A model generated the notes under the pieces. That model had not been told where the DNA came from and did not search any database. It saw only the letters and a program-made list of their open reading frames with translations. Positions 51,144 through 60,784 of a stretch of DNA of 64,000 nt are shown piece after piece. This stretch comes from Haladaptatus sp. QDMS2 (GTDB taxonomy: Archaea > Halobacteriota > Halobacteria > Halobacteriales > Halococcaceae). Location of the stretch: positions 1,364,001 to 1,428,000 of the forward strand of contig NZ_CP119791.1 in the NCBI RefSeq assembly GCF_029338295.1, written 5' to 3'. Every line of letters begins with the position of its first letter. Positions within the stretch are counted from its first letter, which is position 1. A program made the position numbers and the translations under genes.

Positions 51144-52307
51144 TCAGAACAGCGGGTCGAGCGACTCGTCCGTGTCCATCAGGTCAGCGAGTGCGCCCGG
51201 GGCAAGTTCCGCGCGGTCTGCGATGTTGCGCTGGGCTTCGATGGCGACCTGCTGGAGTTCCTTGATGCGCGGCACGTCGTACACCCCAGAGAGCAGGACG
51301 ACGGCCCCGAGGTGGTCGGTCTTCGCGATGGGATAGTCTCCGCCGCGAACCTCCATGCTTCCGGTCTCGGCTTCGAGCCACCTGCGGGCGCGTTCAATGC
51401 CCTTGCGGTCAAGGTGCCGCGGCTTGCCCGCGACGACGACGAGCGCCCGTTCCGCACTCTTTACGTTACACGGGAGGCTGAGCCGACCGAGCGTCGCCCG
51501 GCGCACCACCGACAGGACGCGATTGGTCGCGTTGTCGTCTGGCGTCTCCGCGTGGCCGTTGCGGAAGCGCGCGAGCAATCCCGGTGGCTGGTGTTCGACC
51601 GCCGCCGAGGCATACCCGATGGTCGAGACACCGCCAGAGGCGAGCGTGTTGATGAGTTCACTCGCGTCCACGACGCTCTCTGCGACTTCACCTTCGGCGG
51701 GTTCGCCGGCACTGAGCAGGAGGCCGATGTGGCGCGCGATTTCGCGGTTCATCTCGGTGTACCCACCCTGCAAACTCTCTCCGCCTTTCCGCCAGGCGTC
51801 GTTGTCGAAGACGATGAGGTTGTCCACCTCGCGGACGAACGTGAGGAACGACCGCGCGGCGTTCAGCGTGTAGATGCCACCTTCCTCTGGACTCGGCAGC
51901 AGGCCGAGGCCGTAGACCGGTTCCGTGTAGAGACGCTTCAGTTCGCGGGCGATGACCGGTGCGCCCCCGCTGCCCGTCCCACCGCCGAGTCCGGCGACGA
52001 GAAAGAACGCGTCTACGTGGTTCATCGCGATGTCGTCGATGGCCGCGAGCACCTCGCCGATGTCCTCAGACGCGACGGTCGTCCCGAGTTCGTTGTCCGC
52101 GCCGACGCCGTGGCCCTTCACGTGGTACTGCCCGATGAGCACGCGGTTCTCCTCTGGGATGTGTCTGAGTCCCAGCAAGTCTGCCCGCGCTGTGTTCACC
52201 GCGATGGCGGCGGCGATGAAGTTCACTCGCGACTGTAATTCGTAGTCGATGAGCGCTTCTACGACCTTTCCCCCTGCCTGTCCGATTCCGATAAGTGCTA
52301 CTTTCAT
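51144..52307 (-). CDS. cetZ: CetZ tubulin/FtsZ-family cell-shape protein
   Basis: A 387-residue GTPase of the CetZ group, cytoskeletal proteins controlling cell shape in haloarchaea. The nucleotide site is IGIGQAGGKV at the start and the tubulin signature GLGGGTGSGGAPV (about 104-116). FDNDAWRKGGESL is the T5-type region, and the T7 loop is in the following helix. It lacks FtsZ's C-terminal peptide. ATG 52307 was selected because the fold begins there (MKVALIGIG); the open frame extends far upstream without homology. Which CetZ paralogue it is cannot be told. Confidence 0.88.
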   Translation of the reverse strand: MKVALIGIGQAGGKVVEALIDYELQSRVNFIAAAIAVNTARADLLGLRHIPEENRVLIGQYHVKGHGVGADNELGTTVASEDIGEVLAAIDDIAMNHVDAFFLVAGLGGGTGSGGAPVIARELKRLYTEPVYGLGLLPSPEEGGIYTLNAARSFLTFVREVDNLIVFDNDAWRKGGESLQGGYTEMNREIARHIGLLLSAGEPAEGEVAESVVDASELINTLASGGVSTIGYASAAVEHQPPGLLARFRNGHAETPDDNATNRVLSVVRRATLGRLSLPCNVKSAERALVVVAGKPRHLDRKGIERARRWLEAETGSMEVRGGDYPIAKTDHLGAVVLLSGVYDVPRIKELQQVAIEAQRNIADRAELAPGALADLMDTDESLDPLF

Positions 52308-52472
52308 CCGTAGTCCCCCCAGACTGGACGATAAAACGCGCTGAGAGGAGAAAAAGACGACTGTGAGCCAGGTCGTTTCGGGGCTGAAACCAGCGAAGAA
52401 TTTCGATTCTGTGTCCCGTTCACCCGTCGCCAACCCATAAACCCATCCCCGAGGGAGACGAACCTGTTCCAG

Positions 52473-53492
52473 ATGCTCACGGTCGATGGCAGTGACGGTG
52501 GCGGTCAGATTCTCCGGACAGCATTGAGCCTGAGCACCTGTTTCGGGCGGCCGGTCGAGGTGACGAACATCCGGGGTGCACGACCGAACCCCGGACTTCG
52601 AAATCAACACCTGACCGTCGTGGAGACGCTCGCGGAAATTTGCGATGCCACGGTGAGCGACGTGGCCGTCGGCACTGAGGAACTCACCTTCGACCCCGGG
52701 CCGCCCGCGGGCAGTCACGTCAGCGTGGACGTGGGCACGGCGGGGAGTCTGACACTCTTGTTCGACGCACTCCTCCCGCTCGCGACGACACTTACAGAAC
52801 CGCTCACAGTCACCGCAACCGGCGGAACCGACGTGAAGTGGGCACCGACAGCGGCGTGGTACGAGCAGGTGAAACTCCCCCTGCTCGCACGATTCGGCCT
52901 CGATGCGCGTCTCACCGTCGACCGCAGCGGCTTTTACCCAGTCGGGGGCGGCGAAGCGACCCTCCGACTTCGTCCGTCGGAGATAACGCCCCTCACGCTG
53001 GGGACTCGGGGCAATCTCGAATCGCTCGCGGTCACCTCCATCGAATCGAACCATCTGTCGAACGCCGACGTCGCAGCGCGCCAGGCCACGGAGGCGCGTC
53101 GCCTGCTCGACGCCGCCGGCCACGAGGTGGCCCGCGAAACCGTCAACACGGTCGAGAGCGCGTCCCCGGGTTCCACGATACTCGTTCGGGCCGCCTACGA
53201 ACACTCGCTCGTGGGGTTCGACGCACTCGGTGAGAAGGGGAAACCCGCAGAGAAAGTCGCTGCGGACGCCGTCAACGCTTTTCGAGCCTTCCATCAGTCC
53301 GGGGCCACCGTCGATTCGTTCCTCGCGGACCAACTGCTCGTCTGGCTGGCGCTCGGGGGCGGAGAGTTTCTCGCACCCAGACGCACGTCCCACCTCGAAA
53401 CGAACCGGCGAGTCCTCGACGCCTTCGGCTACGCAATCGAGGTCGAAGAAGCGAACGATGGACTCATTCGGTGTTCCGCGCTGTCGTCGTGA
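52473..53492 (+). CDS. rtcA: RNA 3'-terminal phosphate cyclase RtcA
   Basis: A 339-residue RtcA converting RNA 3'-phosphates to 2',3'-cyclic phosphates with ATP. The start has DGSDGGGQILRTALSLS and RGARPNPGLRNQHL. The middle has GFYPVGGGEA, and the end has FLADQLLVWLALGGG and TSHLETN, which holds the adenylate-accepting His. It overlaps the convergent EamA gene by 29 bases at the 3' end. It lies divergent from cetZ. Confidence 0.9.
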   Translation: MLTVDGSDGGGQILRTALSLSTCFGRPVEVTNIRGARPNPGLRNQHLTVVETLAEICDATVSDVAVGTEELTFDPGPPAGSHVSVDVGTAGSLTLLFDALLPLATTLTEPLTVTATGGTDVKWAPTAAWYEQVKLPLLARFGLDARLTVDRSGFYPVGGGEATLRLRPSEITPLTLGTRGNLESLAVTSIESNHLSNADVAARQATEARRLLDAAGHEVARETVNTVESASPGSTILVRAAYEHSLVGFDALGEKGKPAEKVAADAVNAFRAFHQSGATVDSFLADQLLVWLALGGGEFLAPRRTSHLETNRRVLDAFGYAIEVEEANDGLIRCSALSS

Positions 53493-54369
53493 CGTAGATG
53501 CCGGCGAGGACGACAGCCCCGCCAGCGATGGTGAGCGGCGTCGGAACTTCCGCGAGCAGCACGAGCGCGAGTAGCGTGCTGCCCACGGGTTCGCCGAGTA
53601 GCGAGACGCTCACGACGCTCGATTCGACGTGCGCGAGCGCCCAGTTGATGACCGTGTGACCGAAGATGCCGGGACCGATAGCCATCCCGAGAAACAGCAG
53701 CCACTCCTCTGTAGGGTACCCGGTGAGCGGTTCGCCCTCCGCGAGCGAGAGCACGAGGAGGACCACCGCACAGACGACGTAGACGACGGTGACGTAGGGG
53801 ATGAGCGAGATGCGCTGGCGAAGCGACCGCCCGGCGAGGACGTAGGCCGCGGCGGTGATGGCTCCGACGACGGCGAGGGCGTTTCCGAGCAGTGGATTCG
53901 CTCCCGTTACCGCGCCCCCGGTGAGGAAGTCGCCGAGCGACATGACGGCCATTCCGGTGAGGGCAACGGTGATGCCCGCGACGGTTCTGCGGGTGACGCG
54001 CTCTGAGAGCAGGAAGAACGCGCCGAGCGCGACGAACAGAGGCTGTGACTGAACGAGCGTGACGGAGGCGGCGACGCTCGTCCAGTTCAGGCTCTCGAAC
54101 CACGTCGCGAAGTGGAGCGCGAGGGCGATACCCGAGAGCGAGGCGAAACCGAGGTCACGCCCCGAGATGGCCCGAAGGTCTGCCCGGTAGCGCGTAACCG
54201 CCACGGGTGCGAGCAGGAGGATCGTAAACAGCACCCGGTAGAACGCTTTGATGAGACTCGGCGCGTCGCTCCAGCGGACGAGAATGGCGCTCGTGCTCAC
54301 CGCGACGATGGCGACGGCGAGCGCGGCCATCGGCGGGACGCGGGCCTCGAATCCTGACAGGTCAGCCAC
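53464..54369 (-). CDS. EamA/DMT-superfamily transporter
   Basis: A protein of about 301 residues with ten hydrophobic helices in two EamA repeats: ASTSAILVRW-like start, AFYRVLFTILLLAPVA, and the second repeat with AAAYVLAGRSLRQR and SLLGEPVGSTLLALVLLAEVP. It is probably a metabolite exporter. GTG 54369 starts just before the first helix; an in-frame ATG at 54438 would add a basic, Ser/Thr-rich 23-residue extension. Its 3' end overlaps rtcA. Confidence 0.82.
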   Translation of the reverse strand: MADLSGFEARVPPMAALAVAIVAVSTSAILVRWSDAPSLIKAFYRVLFTILLLAPVAVTRYRADLRAISGRDLGFASLSGIALALHFATWFESLNWTSVAASVTLVQSQPLFVALGAFFLLSERVTRRTVAGITVALTGMAVMSLGDFLTGGAVTGANPLLGNALAVVGAITAAAYVLAGRSLRQRISLIPYVTVVYVVCAVVLLVLSLAEGEPLTGYPTEEWLLFLGMAIGPGIFGHTVINWALAHVESSVVSVSLLGEPVGSTLLALVLLAEVPTPLTIAGGAVVLAGIYVTTTARNTE

Positions 54370-54467
54370 AGCGAAGGTTCGCGCCCGACCCGACTTACGT
54401 GTATGGGTCCCGGCGGATTGGTTCGGGAACCGACTCATCTTTGTAGCTTCCCCGTGGGTGCCAATGT

Positions 54468-55328
54468 ATGGAATCCGACCGTCTCGGCGTGGGGCTGATT
54501 TTCGTCTCAGCCGTCGGATTCGGCACGCTCGGCATCTTCGGGAAACTCGGAGCGAACGCCGGCCTCTCGAACGCGACGATGCTCGTCTTTCGGTTCGTCA
54601 TCGCCACCGCCGTCGCGTGGGCGTATCTGCTCACCACTGGGTCGCTGCGCCCGCTTCGTGGCCGAAACTTGCTCGTCGGCCTCGGCCTCGGCGCGCTCGG
54701 CTACGCCACGATGAGCGGCCTCTACTTCCTCGGGCTCGAGTTCATGTCCGCGGGCCTCGTCGCCATCATCCTCTACACCTACCCCGCGTTCGTCGTGCTC
54801 CTGTCGGTGGCCTTCCTCGACGAGCGCGTAACGTGGAAAACCATCCTCGCCCTCGGGTTGGCCCTCGGCGGCGTCGCGCTCATCACGGGAGCGAACCCGG
54901 CCAACGCCGACCCAGTTGGAGTGGGGATTCTCCTGTTCGCCGCGCTCGTCTACGCCTCCTACATCACCGTGAGTCGGGCGACGCTCGCGGACGTCGAGTC
55001 CTCGACACTGACCGCCCACGTCATGCCTGCTGCCGGGGTGAGCCTCGCCGTCCTCGGCACGATGCAGGGCACGCTCTCGGTGCCGTCGGGGGTAACAGAA
55101 TGGAGCATCATCGTCGGCCTCGGCCTCGTCGCTACGGCGCTCCCCATCTTCACCTTCTTCGCCGGTCTCTCGCGGATTCAGGCCAGTCGGGCGAGCATCG
55201 TGAGCACCGTCGAACCCGTCTTCACCGTCGCGCTCGGCGCGCTCCTCCTCGACGAAGTGGTCACGCTCACGACCGTCGTCGGCGGGGCGATCGTTCTCTC
55301 GGGCGTCATCCTGCTCCAGCGCGGGTGA
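54468..55328 (+). CDS. EamA/DMT-superfamily transporter
   Basis: A 286-residue ten-helix transporter with two EamA repeats (GFGTLGIFGKLGANAGLS, MLVFRFVIATAVAWAYLL, then LLFAALVYASYITVSRA and STVEPVFTVALGALLLDE). It is divergent from the other EamA gene at 53464-54369, with which it shares only general fold and so is not a recent duplicate. The substrate is unknown. Its stop meets that of the convergent flavoprotein gene without a spacer. Confidence 0.83.
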   Translation: MESDRLGVGLIFVSAVGFGTLGIFGKLGANAGLSNATMLVFRFVIATAVAWAYLLTTGSLRPLRGRNLLVGLGLGALGYATMSGLYFLGLEFMSAGLVAIILYTYPAFVVLLSVAFLDERVTWKTILALGLALGGVALITGANPANADPVGVGILLFAALVYASYITVSRATLADVESSTLTAHVMPAAGVSLAVLGTMQGTLSVPSGVTEWSIIVGLGLVATALPIFTFFAGLSRIQASRASIVSTVEPVFTVALGALLLDEVVTLTTVVGGAIVLSGVILLQRG

Positions 55329-55883
55329 CTATTCAGCGTCCTCGGGCGTGTCGAAATCGTGGAACGGTTTGCCCTGCTCTTTCGAGAGGATGTCGAGTGC
55401 GGCGGCCGCCCCACCGCCGACGGAAATCGCGGCCTGAATCTTGTCCTTGCGGGCGGCCCATCCGGCGGCGTAGACGTTCTCGACGGAGGTTTCGTTGTCC
55501 GCATCGACGGCCACGGTTTTGTCGTCGTTCATGTCACAGTCGAGGTCCTTCGCCACGTCGCGGGACTGCCCCGTCGCGAGGACGACGTATCTCGCGTCGT
55601 ACTCTCCGTCCCCGGTCGTGACCTGAAAACCGTCGTCCGTTTGCTCGACGGCGGTCACTTTCTCGTCGCGGCGGTCTGCGCCCTGTTTCGAGACTTGCTC
55701 GCGGCCGATGCGCAGGAACTCGTCGCCGTCGATGCTCTTGATGCCGAGGTAGTTGAACAGGTGGGCGTAGTGCAGGGAGGTCTTGTCCGTGTCGAAAACG
55801 ATGGTGTCGAGACCGTTTTTCGCCGTGAACAGCGCGGCGCTCAGTCCGGCCGGGCCACCGCCGACGATTGCTACGTCTGTCAT
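55329..55883 (-). CDS. Thioredoxin-reductase-like FAD/NAD(P) oxidoreductase, single-domain
   Basis: A 184-residue flavoprotein. The FAD-binding motif is VAIVGGGPAGLSAALF at the start, and ENVYAAGWAARKDKIQAAISVGGGAAAAL is the closing FAD block of the thioredoxin reductase family. The NADP domain and the CxxC of true thioredoxin reductases are missing, so it is a short form. The partner is unknown. It may be co-transcribed with the SRPBCC gene 51 bases upstream. Confidence 0.8.
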   Translation of the reverse strand: MTDVAIVGGGPAGLSAALFTAKNGLDTIVFDTDKTSLHYAHLFNYLGIKSIDGDEFLRIGREQVSKQGADRRDEKVTAVEQTDDGFQVTTGDGEYDARYVVLATGQSRDVAKDLDCDMNDDKTVAVDADNETSVENVYAAGWAARKDKIQAAISVGGGAAAALDILSKEQGKPFHDFDTPEDAE

Positions 55884-55934
55884 GGCGTGTCATACGGACG
55901 ACGCGACCAAAAGGGTGTGGCCGGTGGGCGTCGC

Positions 55935-56414
55935 TTACTCCAATTCGCGTTTCGTCGCCCGGTGGCGGCCCGCGAACATGGGTTCGAACCCGATGCGCGA
56001 GGCGGGCGAGACGGCCTTTCCGAGGTCGCCGCCGGGGAGTTCGTACTCGACCCGGTCGTGGAGGATGGTCTCCTCGCCGTCGCGGGAAAACGAGTGGGTG
56101 TGGACCCACCGCGGGAACGGCCCACGCTCCATGATGTCCTCGAACATTGCCTCGCCGTCTGCCTCCTTTCGCTTCGTGATGACGGAGGTCCAGCGTTGTT
56201 TCGGACCGATGCCGAACGGCTGGAGCGACATCTCGATGCGCGTGCCGGTGTCGAGAATTTCGGGGTCGGCCTCGCCGTCCGGTCCCGTCACCGATTCGAT
56301 GGTGAGGTGCATCCAGTCGGGCGTGACCGCCTCCAGTCCCTCGACTCGCGAGTGAAAGTCCCACACCTTCTCGAAGGGCGCGCGAATCCGCGTTTCACGC
56401 TCGAATACGGGCAT
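55935..56414 (-). CDS. SRPBCC (START-like) family protein
   Basis: A 159-residue single domain of the SRPBCC hydrophobic-ligand-binding fold. The family opening FERETRIRAPFEKVWDFHS, the middle strand KQRWTSVITKRK and TILHDRVEYELPGGDLG are typical. Members bind lipids or act as cyclase/ligand carriers. The ligand is unknown. It is upstream of, and in line with, the short flavoprotein gene. Confidence 0.82.
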   Translation of the reverse strand: MPVFERETRIRAPFEKVWDFHSRVEGLEAVTPDWMHLTIESVTGPDGEADPEILDTGTRIEMSLQPFGIGPKQRWTSVITKRKEADGEAMFEDIMERGPFPRWVHTHSFSRDGEETILHDRVEYELPGGDLGKAVSPASRIGFEPMFAGRHRATKRELE

Positions 56415-56484
56415 GGCTGACAGTACGCTCGTGAGACGTAAATCTCCGATGGTGAGAGCGACGAAGAAAGCGGAGTCGTCGGGA

Positions 56485-56913
56485 TTACTTCAACCGCTCT
56501 TGTAGGAACGACGGGTGCGCGGCGGTAACGCCTTCGATAGAGAGAATGTCGTCGGAGATGACCTTGCCAACCGAGTCACCGTCGGAGGCACGAACCTCGG
56601 CCATCAGCATGTGGTCGCCACTCGACGAGTAGAGTTCCTCGACGGCGTCGAGTTCCTTCAGCGCCCGGGTCGCTTCGACGTAGCGTTCTGAGGCCACCTC
56701 GATGCCGACGATGGCGATGGTCTGACTCGTGAGTTTCTTCGGGTCCACGTCGGCGGAGTAGCCCACGATGACGCCCTCTGCTTCGAGTTTCGAGATGTAC
56801 TTGCGGACCGTCGGCTTCGAGACGCCCGCCAACTCGGCGATTTCGGCGTACGACGCCTGCGCGTCCTGCTCCAGAACCGCAAGAATGCGATTGGCCGTAG
56901 ACTCCGCGCTCAT
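56485..56913 (-). CDS. Lrp/AsnC family transcriptional regulator
   Basis: A 142-residue regulator. The N-terminal HTH is ASYAEIAELAGVSKPTVRKYISKLEAEGVI, and the C-terminal RAM/ACT ligand domain follows (TIAIVGIEVASERYVEATRAL, HMLMAEVRASD). ATG 56913 has a TATA box (aagatatttt on this strand) about 28 bases upstream and is thus leaderless. It stands directly downstream of the 2-oxoacid:ferredoxin oxidoreductase genes, which it may regulate; that is inference. Confidence 0.88.
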   Translation of the reverse strand: MSAESTANRILAVLEQDAQASYAEIAELAGVSKPTVRKYISKLEAEGVIVGYSADVDPKKLTSQTIAIVGIEVASERYVEATRALKELDAVEELYSSSGDHMLMAEVRASDGDSVGKVISDDILSIEGVTAAHPSFLQERLK

Positions 56914-56981
56914 GGCAGGAGGTTTTCCGTCCGCGAAAAAATATCTTCCGTTAAAGAAAACTCCGTGATGGAGTTGGAAAG

Positions 56982-57920
56982 TTACTTGTGGCGGTCGAGC
57001 AGCGAGTCGGCGACGCGCTCCCACTGGTAGTCTTCGTCGAAGTAGCGCTCTGCGAGCGGTTCCTCCGGCATCTCGCCGGTGGCCTGCTTTTCTTGCTGGT
57101 AGGATGGGCGCTCGTCGTCGACGTAGAAGCGACCGGTGAGGACCTGGCCCTCGTGGAGGGCGTTCTCGGCTTCGAACATCATGTCCGCGGCTTCGCGGCG
57201 GTCGTGGGTGTCGAAGTCGTAGTCGTCAGAGTCCTGGATGTCCACGTACGGGACGTACTGCCGGGCGTCCTTGTTCCACGTCGGACACTGGGTCAGGAAG
57301 TCGATGTGGGCGAAGCCGTCGTGCTCGATGGCTTCCTTGATGATTTCCTTCGCCTGGTTCGGGTTGACCGCGGCGGTGCGAGCGATGTAGGACGCACCGG
57401 AGGCGAGTGCCAGCGACAGTGGACGGACGGGGTCCTTCGCGCTGCCGGATGGCTGGGTCTTCGACTTGTGACCCTTCGGGCTCGTCGGCGAGGTCTGGCC
57501 CTTCGTGAGGCCGAAAATCTCGTTGTTGAACACGATGTAGGTCATGTCGTGGTTCTCGCGGGCGGTGTGCATGAAGTGGTTGCCACCAATCCCGTAGCCG
57601 TCACCGTCACCGCCGGCGGCGATGACTTCGAGGCCGGGGTTCGCGAGTTTCGCCGCGCGGGCGATGGGCAGACTGCGGCCGTGGAGGGTGTGGAACCCGT
57701 AGCTCTCGAAGTACGAGGAGAGCTTCCCGGAACAGCCGATACCAGTAACCATCAGCACCTCATCTGGGGTGCGCCCGACGTCGGGCATGGCCTGTTTCAG
57801 TGCCTTGAGGACACCGAAGTCACCGCACCCTGGACACCAGGTCGCCTGTGGTTCGATGCCGGGCGTGAACTCGTTGCTGTCTATCTCGCGCTCTTCACCG
57901 ATTGCGCTGAATGCACTCAT
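56982..57920 (-). CDS. porB: 2-oxoacid:ferredoxin oxidoreductase beta subunit (pyruvate type likely)
   Basis: A 312-residue thiamine-diphosphate subunit. TPP/Mg binding is in AAGGDGDGYGIGGNH through FNNEIFGLTKGQ. Cys29, Cys32 (WCPGCGD), Cys63 (GIGCSG) and the later TQCPTW cysteine are the [4Fe-4S] ligands. The complex oxidises pyruvate or 2-oxoglutarate to acyl-CoA, reducing ferredoxin, and replaces the dehydrogenase complex. The length favours the pyruvate enzyme over the 2-oxoglutarate one, but substrate cannot be proved by reading. Its ATG overlaps the alpha gene by four bases. Confidence 0.85.
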   Translation of the reverse strand: MSAFSAIGEEREIDSNEFTPGIEPQATWCPGCGDFGVLKALKQAMPDVGRTPDEVLMVTGIGCSGKLSSYFESYGFHTLHGRSLPIARAAKLANPGLEVIAAGGDGDGYGIGGNHFMHTARENHDMTYIVFNNEIFGLTKGQTSPTSPKGHKSKTQPSGSAKDPVRPLSLALASGASYIARTAAVNPNQAKEIIKEAIEHDGFAHIDFLTQCPTWNKDARQYVPYVDIQDSDDYDFDTHDRREAADMMFEAENALHEGQVLTGRFYVDDERPSYQQEKQATGEMPEEPLAERYFDEDYQWERVADSLLDRHK

Positions 57921-59815
57921 TGGGTAACACCTGCTTCTGGAAGGAACTTCGTGTGTTCGTTCGAAACGTCGTCCTTACCTTCGACGATAGTCTCTTCGAA
58001 CGCTTCGACGATGTTACGCGGGATGAACGGGTTGCCGTCGAACCGCAGCAGGCTCGACATCTTCTCGCCGTAGAGGCCGAGTTCCTTGCGGGCGAGGCCG
58101 CGGAACTGGCCGGTCGCGTTCATCTCGACGACGATCGCCTTGTCCACGCTCTCTAAGAACGCGGCGAGGTCTTTCTTCGGGAACGGCATCAGGTCGCTCA
58201 CGCCGAGGCCCTTGACCGAGTGGCCGGCGTCGTTGAGTTCGGAGACGGCGTCCATGACGGCGCCCTGCTGGGAGCCCCACGTGATGATGCCGTACTCTGC
58301 GTCTTCCGGACCGAACGTGGTCTGGTGGCTCCCGTCCTGGGAGTCCAGGTCGTCGCGGATGGCTTCGAGCTTCTGTGCCCGACGGGCCATCTGCTTGATG
58401 CGGTTGACTGGGTCTTCGCTGATGTGACCCTCCTCGCTGTGTTCGTTACCGGCAGCGAGGAATCGACCGCCCTTCTGACCCGGAATCGTGCGTGGGCTCA
58501 CGCCGTTTTCCGTGTCGTGGAGGAAGCGTTTGAACTTGCCCGACTCGTGGTGGGCCGCCTCGGCGATTTCCTCTTCGGAGAGGACGGTGCCAAGCGATGG
58601 GTTCGGTTCGCGGTCGAAGAACGATTCGTCCACGTTCACCATCTCGCCAGAAATTTTCTGGTCGATGACGATGATGGACGGAATCTGGTAGTCGTAGGCG
58701 ATGCGGAACGCCTGTCGCGTCTGGTCGTACGCCTCTGCGGCGTTACCGGGCGCGAAGACGATGCGGTTCGAGTCACCCTGACTGGAGTACAGGATGGACT
58801 CTAAGTCGGATTGCTCCGGCTTGGTTGGCATCCCGGTGGATGGACCGGCGCGCATCGCCTCGATGAGGACGACGGGCGTCTCGGTCATCTCCGCGAGGCC
58901 GAGTGGCTCGCCCATCAGGGCGAAGCCGCCACCGGACGACCCGCTCATTGCCTTGACGCCAGCGTGGCTGGCACCGATGGCGAGAGCCGCGGCGGCGATT
59001 TCGTCCTCCACCTGCTCCGAGATGCCGCCGAATTTCGGCAGGTTCTGGGACATGATGGTGAACACTTCGGTCCACGGCGTCATCGGGTAGCCCGAGATGA
59101 ACCGACAGCCCTCGTCGAGTGCGGCGTACGCGATACACGCACTCGCCGAGATGAGCAGCTGGTCCTCGTCGTGGTCGCCCGTCGGGACGCGAAGGTCGTG
59201 GGTAAACTCCTCTTCGGAGACGATGTCGTAGGCCTCCTGGAGGATGGCCAGGTTGGCTTCGAGCACGTCGCCGCGCATTGCGCTGCGCATGAGGTCCTCG
59301 ATGTACTCGAGTTCGATGTCGAGGAGTGCGGCGGTGACACCGACACCGGCGGTGTTGCGCATGACCTCGCGCCCGTGTTCGCGGGCGAGCGAGCGCAAGT
59401 CCATCGGGTAGACGTGCCAGTTATTTTCTTCTACGCGCTCCTCGAAGTTCGGCACTTCCGAGATGTCAACGAGCCCCTCGTCGTAGACGATGATGCCGCC
59501 TTCGTTGAGCTCGTTTAAGTTCTCGGTGAGCGGCTTGATTTCCTCGTTGCCGTAGATGGCGTTCTCCTTCGGGTTGCGAGCGAAGGAGTCACCGAGGGCA
59601 AGCAGGAAGTTGTATCCGTTACCACGCGAGTTGACGGGATCTGCGCTCGCGCGAACTTCGACGTACGTGTGGCCGCCGCGAATGCGCGACGGGTAGTGGC
59701 GATGCGTGAATACGTGCAGGCCTGCACGCATCAGGGCCTTTGCGAAGTTCTGGCTGGTCGAGTCGATCCCGTCACCCGAACCTCCAGCGATTCGCCAGAC
59801 AAGGTCCTTAGTCAT
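57917..59815 (-). CDS. porA: 2-oxoacid:ferredoxin oxidoreductase alpha subunit (pyruvate type likely)
   Basis: A 632-residue fused gamma-alpha subunit. The N-terminal gamma domain has WRIAGGSGDGIDSTSQNFA and HYPSRIRGGHTYVEVR. The alpha domain includes GCRFISGYPMTPWTEV (YPMTPWTE, a pattern of 2-oxoacid oxidoreductases), GSSGGGFALMGEPLGLAEM, and IEAMRAGPSTGMPTKPEQSDL. ATG 59815 was chosen; the in-frame upstream codons are non-homologous. It is the first gene of the por operon and divergent from the DICT gene. Confidence 0.85.
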   Translation of the reverse strand: MTKDLVWRIAGGSGDGIDSTSQNFAKALMRAGLHVFTHRHYPSRIRGGHTYVEVRASADPVNSRGNGYNFLLALGDSFARNPKENAIYGNEEIKPLTENLNELNEGGIIVYDEGLVDISEVPNFEERVEENNWHVYPMDLRSLAREHGREVMRNTAGVGVTAALLDIELEYIEDLMRSAMRGDVLEANLAILQEAYDIVSEEEFTHDLRVPTGDHDEDQLLISASACIAYAALDEGCRFISGYPMTPWTEVFTIMSQNLPKFGGISEQVEDEIAAAALAIGASHAGVKAMSGSSGGGFALMGEPLGLAEMTETPVVLIEAMRAGPSTGMPTKPEQSDLESILYSSQGDSNRIVFAPGNAAEAYDQTRQAFRIAYDYQIPSIIVIDQKISGEMVNVDESFFDREPNPSLGTVLSEEEIAEAAHHESGKFKRFLHDTENGVSPRTIPGQKGGRFLAAGNEHSEEGHISEDPVNRIKQMARRAQKLEAIRDDLDSQDGSHQTTFGPEDAEYGIITWGSQQGAVMDAVSELNDAGHSVKGLGVSDLMPFPKKDLAAFLESVDKAIVVEMNATGQFRGLARKELGLYGEKMSSLLRFDGNPFIPRNIVEAFEETIVEGKDDVSNEHTKFLPEAGVTQ

Positions 59816-60049
59816 TGAGAAATCACGGCGTCTGTGTGGGCCATACATTCACATAAGCCCTTGTGATTAAAGAATTTGCCATCCAATGGCACAGATTAAT
59901 TATGAGAGATTGGTATATATTCACACGAAAGATAACGTAGAACGGAACCGCACTATTCTGCCGTTAGCCTTCCCCACGGGTAGGTCTTGTGTACGCTCCC
60001 TCGACACAGGTGGCTAGATATCGCCTCGGCGTGTACATCCGTGGAGGGC

Positions 60050-60784
60050 ATGTCGCTCGTAGAAATCATCGCGGGAGTGGAAGCACACGAGAAACTGCTG
60101 ACGGTGTTCAACCCACAGGCAGACCAGTCGCTCGTTCCGCAGCTCCGCGACGCGCTCAAAGACAGAAACGTTCGGGTCGAACTGGAGACCACGAAAGACG
60201 GCGCACCGTACGATTTCGCCGTGTTGAGTCGTGACGGCGAGTTCGAGACAGCGTTTCCGCTCTCGACGCTGGAGGCCATCACGAACCCTACCCCCGGCGA
60301 CGACGACCTGGGGTGGAACGACGAGGCCTACCGGCCCATCCTCCAGCACTTAGACGAGACGATGTTTACGTCTCGGAGCATCAAAGAGATGGTCCAGGCT
60401 TCTCGTGAAATCGAAGATAGGGCCTGGCGTCTCGGGCGGGGGAGACTCCACGCGGGATTCCAGTACCTCTCTACGCTCAGCGGTGAACTTCACGTGTACG
60501 AGAAATTGGGCACGAAGGACATCGAGGTCCACGCGTACGCGACTCCCGACACGGACGTGCCCGACCACGAAGGGTTCATCCTTCACCTCGAACGGGCTTC
60601 GGAAATCGAAAAGACGTGGTTCGTCATCTTTGACGGAGCGGGCAACGACATCGACAAGTGTGCGCTGCTCGCGGAGGAACGCGCTCCCCGCGAGTTCTAC
60701 GGGTTCTGGACCTACGACCCGAAAACGGTCGACTGGATACTCGACTACCTCGACGAAACCTACGGCATCGTGGAACTATCATAG
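60050..60784 (+). CDS. DICT sensory-domain protein
   Basis: A 244-residue soluble protein with the DICT domain, a sensory fold found with GGDEF and HTH domains in bacteria and alone in haloarchaea. The opening EIIAGVEAHEKLLTVFNPQ and GAPYDFAVLSRDGEF are typical. The second half (FQYLSTLSGELHVYEKLG, then WFVIFDGAGNDIDKCALLAEER) completes the domain. ATG 60050 was preferred. It is divergent from porA, with AT-rich promoters between. Its partner is unknown. Confidence 0.8.
   Translation: MSLVEIIAGVEAHEKLLTVFNPQADQSLVPQLRDALKDRNVRVELETTKDGAPYDFAVLSRDGEFETAFPLSTLEAITNPTPGDDDLGWNDEAYRPILQHLDETMFTSRSIKEMVQASREIEDRAWRLGRGRLHAGFQYLSTLSGELHVYEKLGTKDIEVHAYATPDTDVPDHEGFILHLERASEIEKTWFVIFDGAGNDIDKCALLAEERAPREFYGFWTYDPKTVDWILDYLDETYGIVELS

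Noticed and set aside
51144-53393. 749-residue version of the CetZ protein with a long N-terminal part
   Set aside because: The tubulin fold starts at MKVALIGIG (52307). The upstream part is antisense to rtcA and has no homology.
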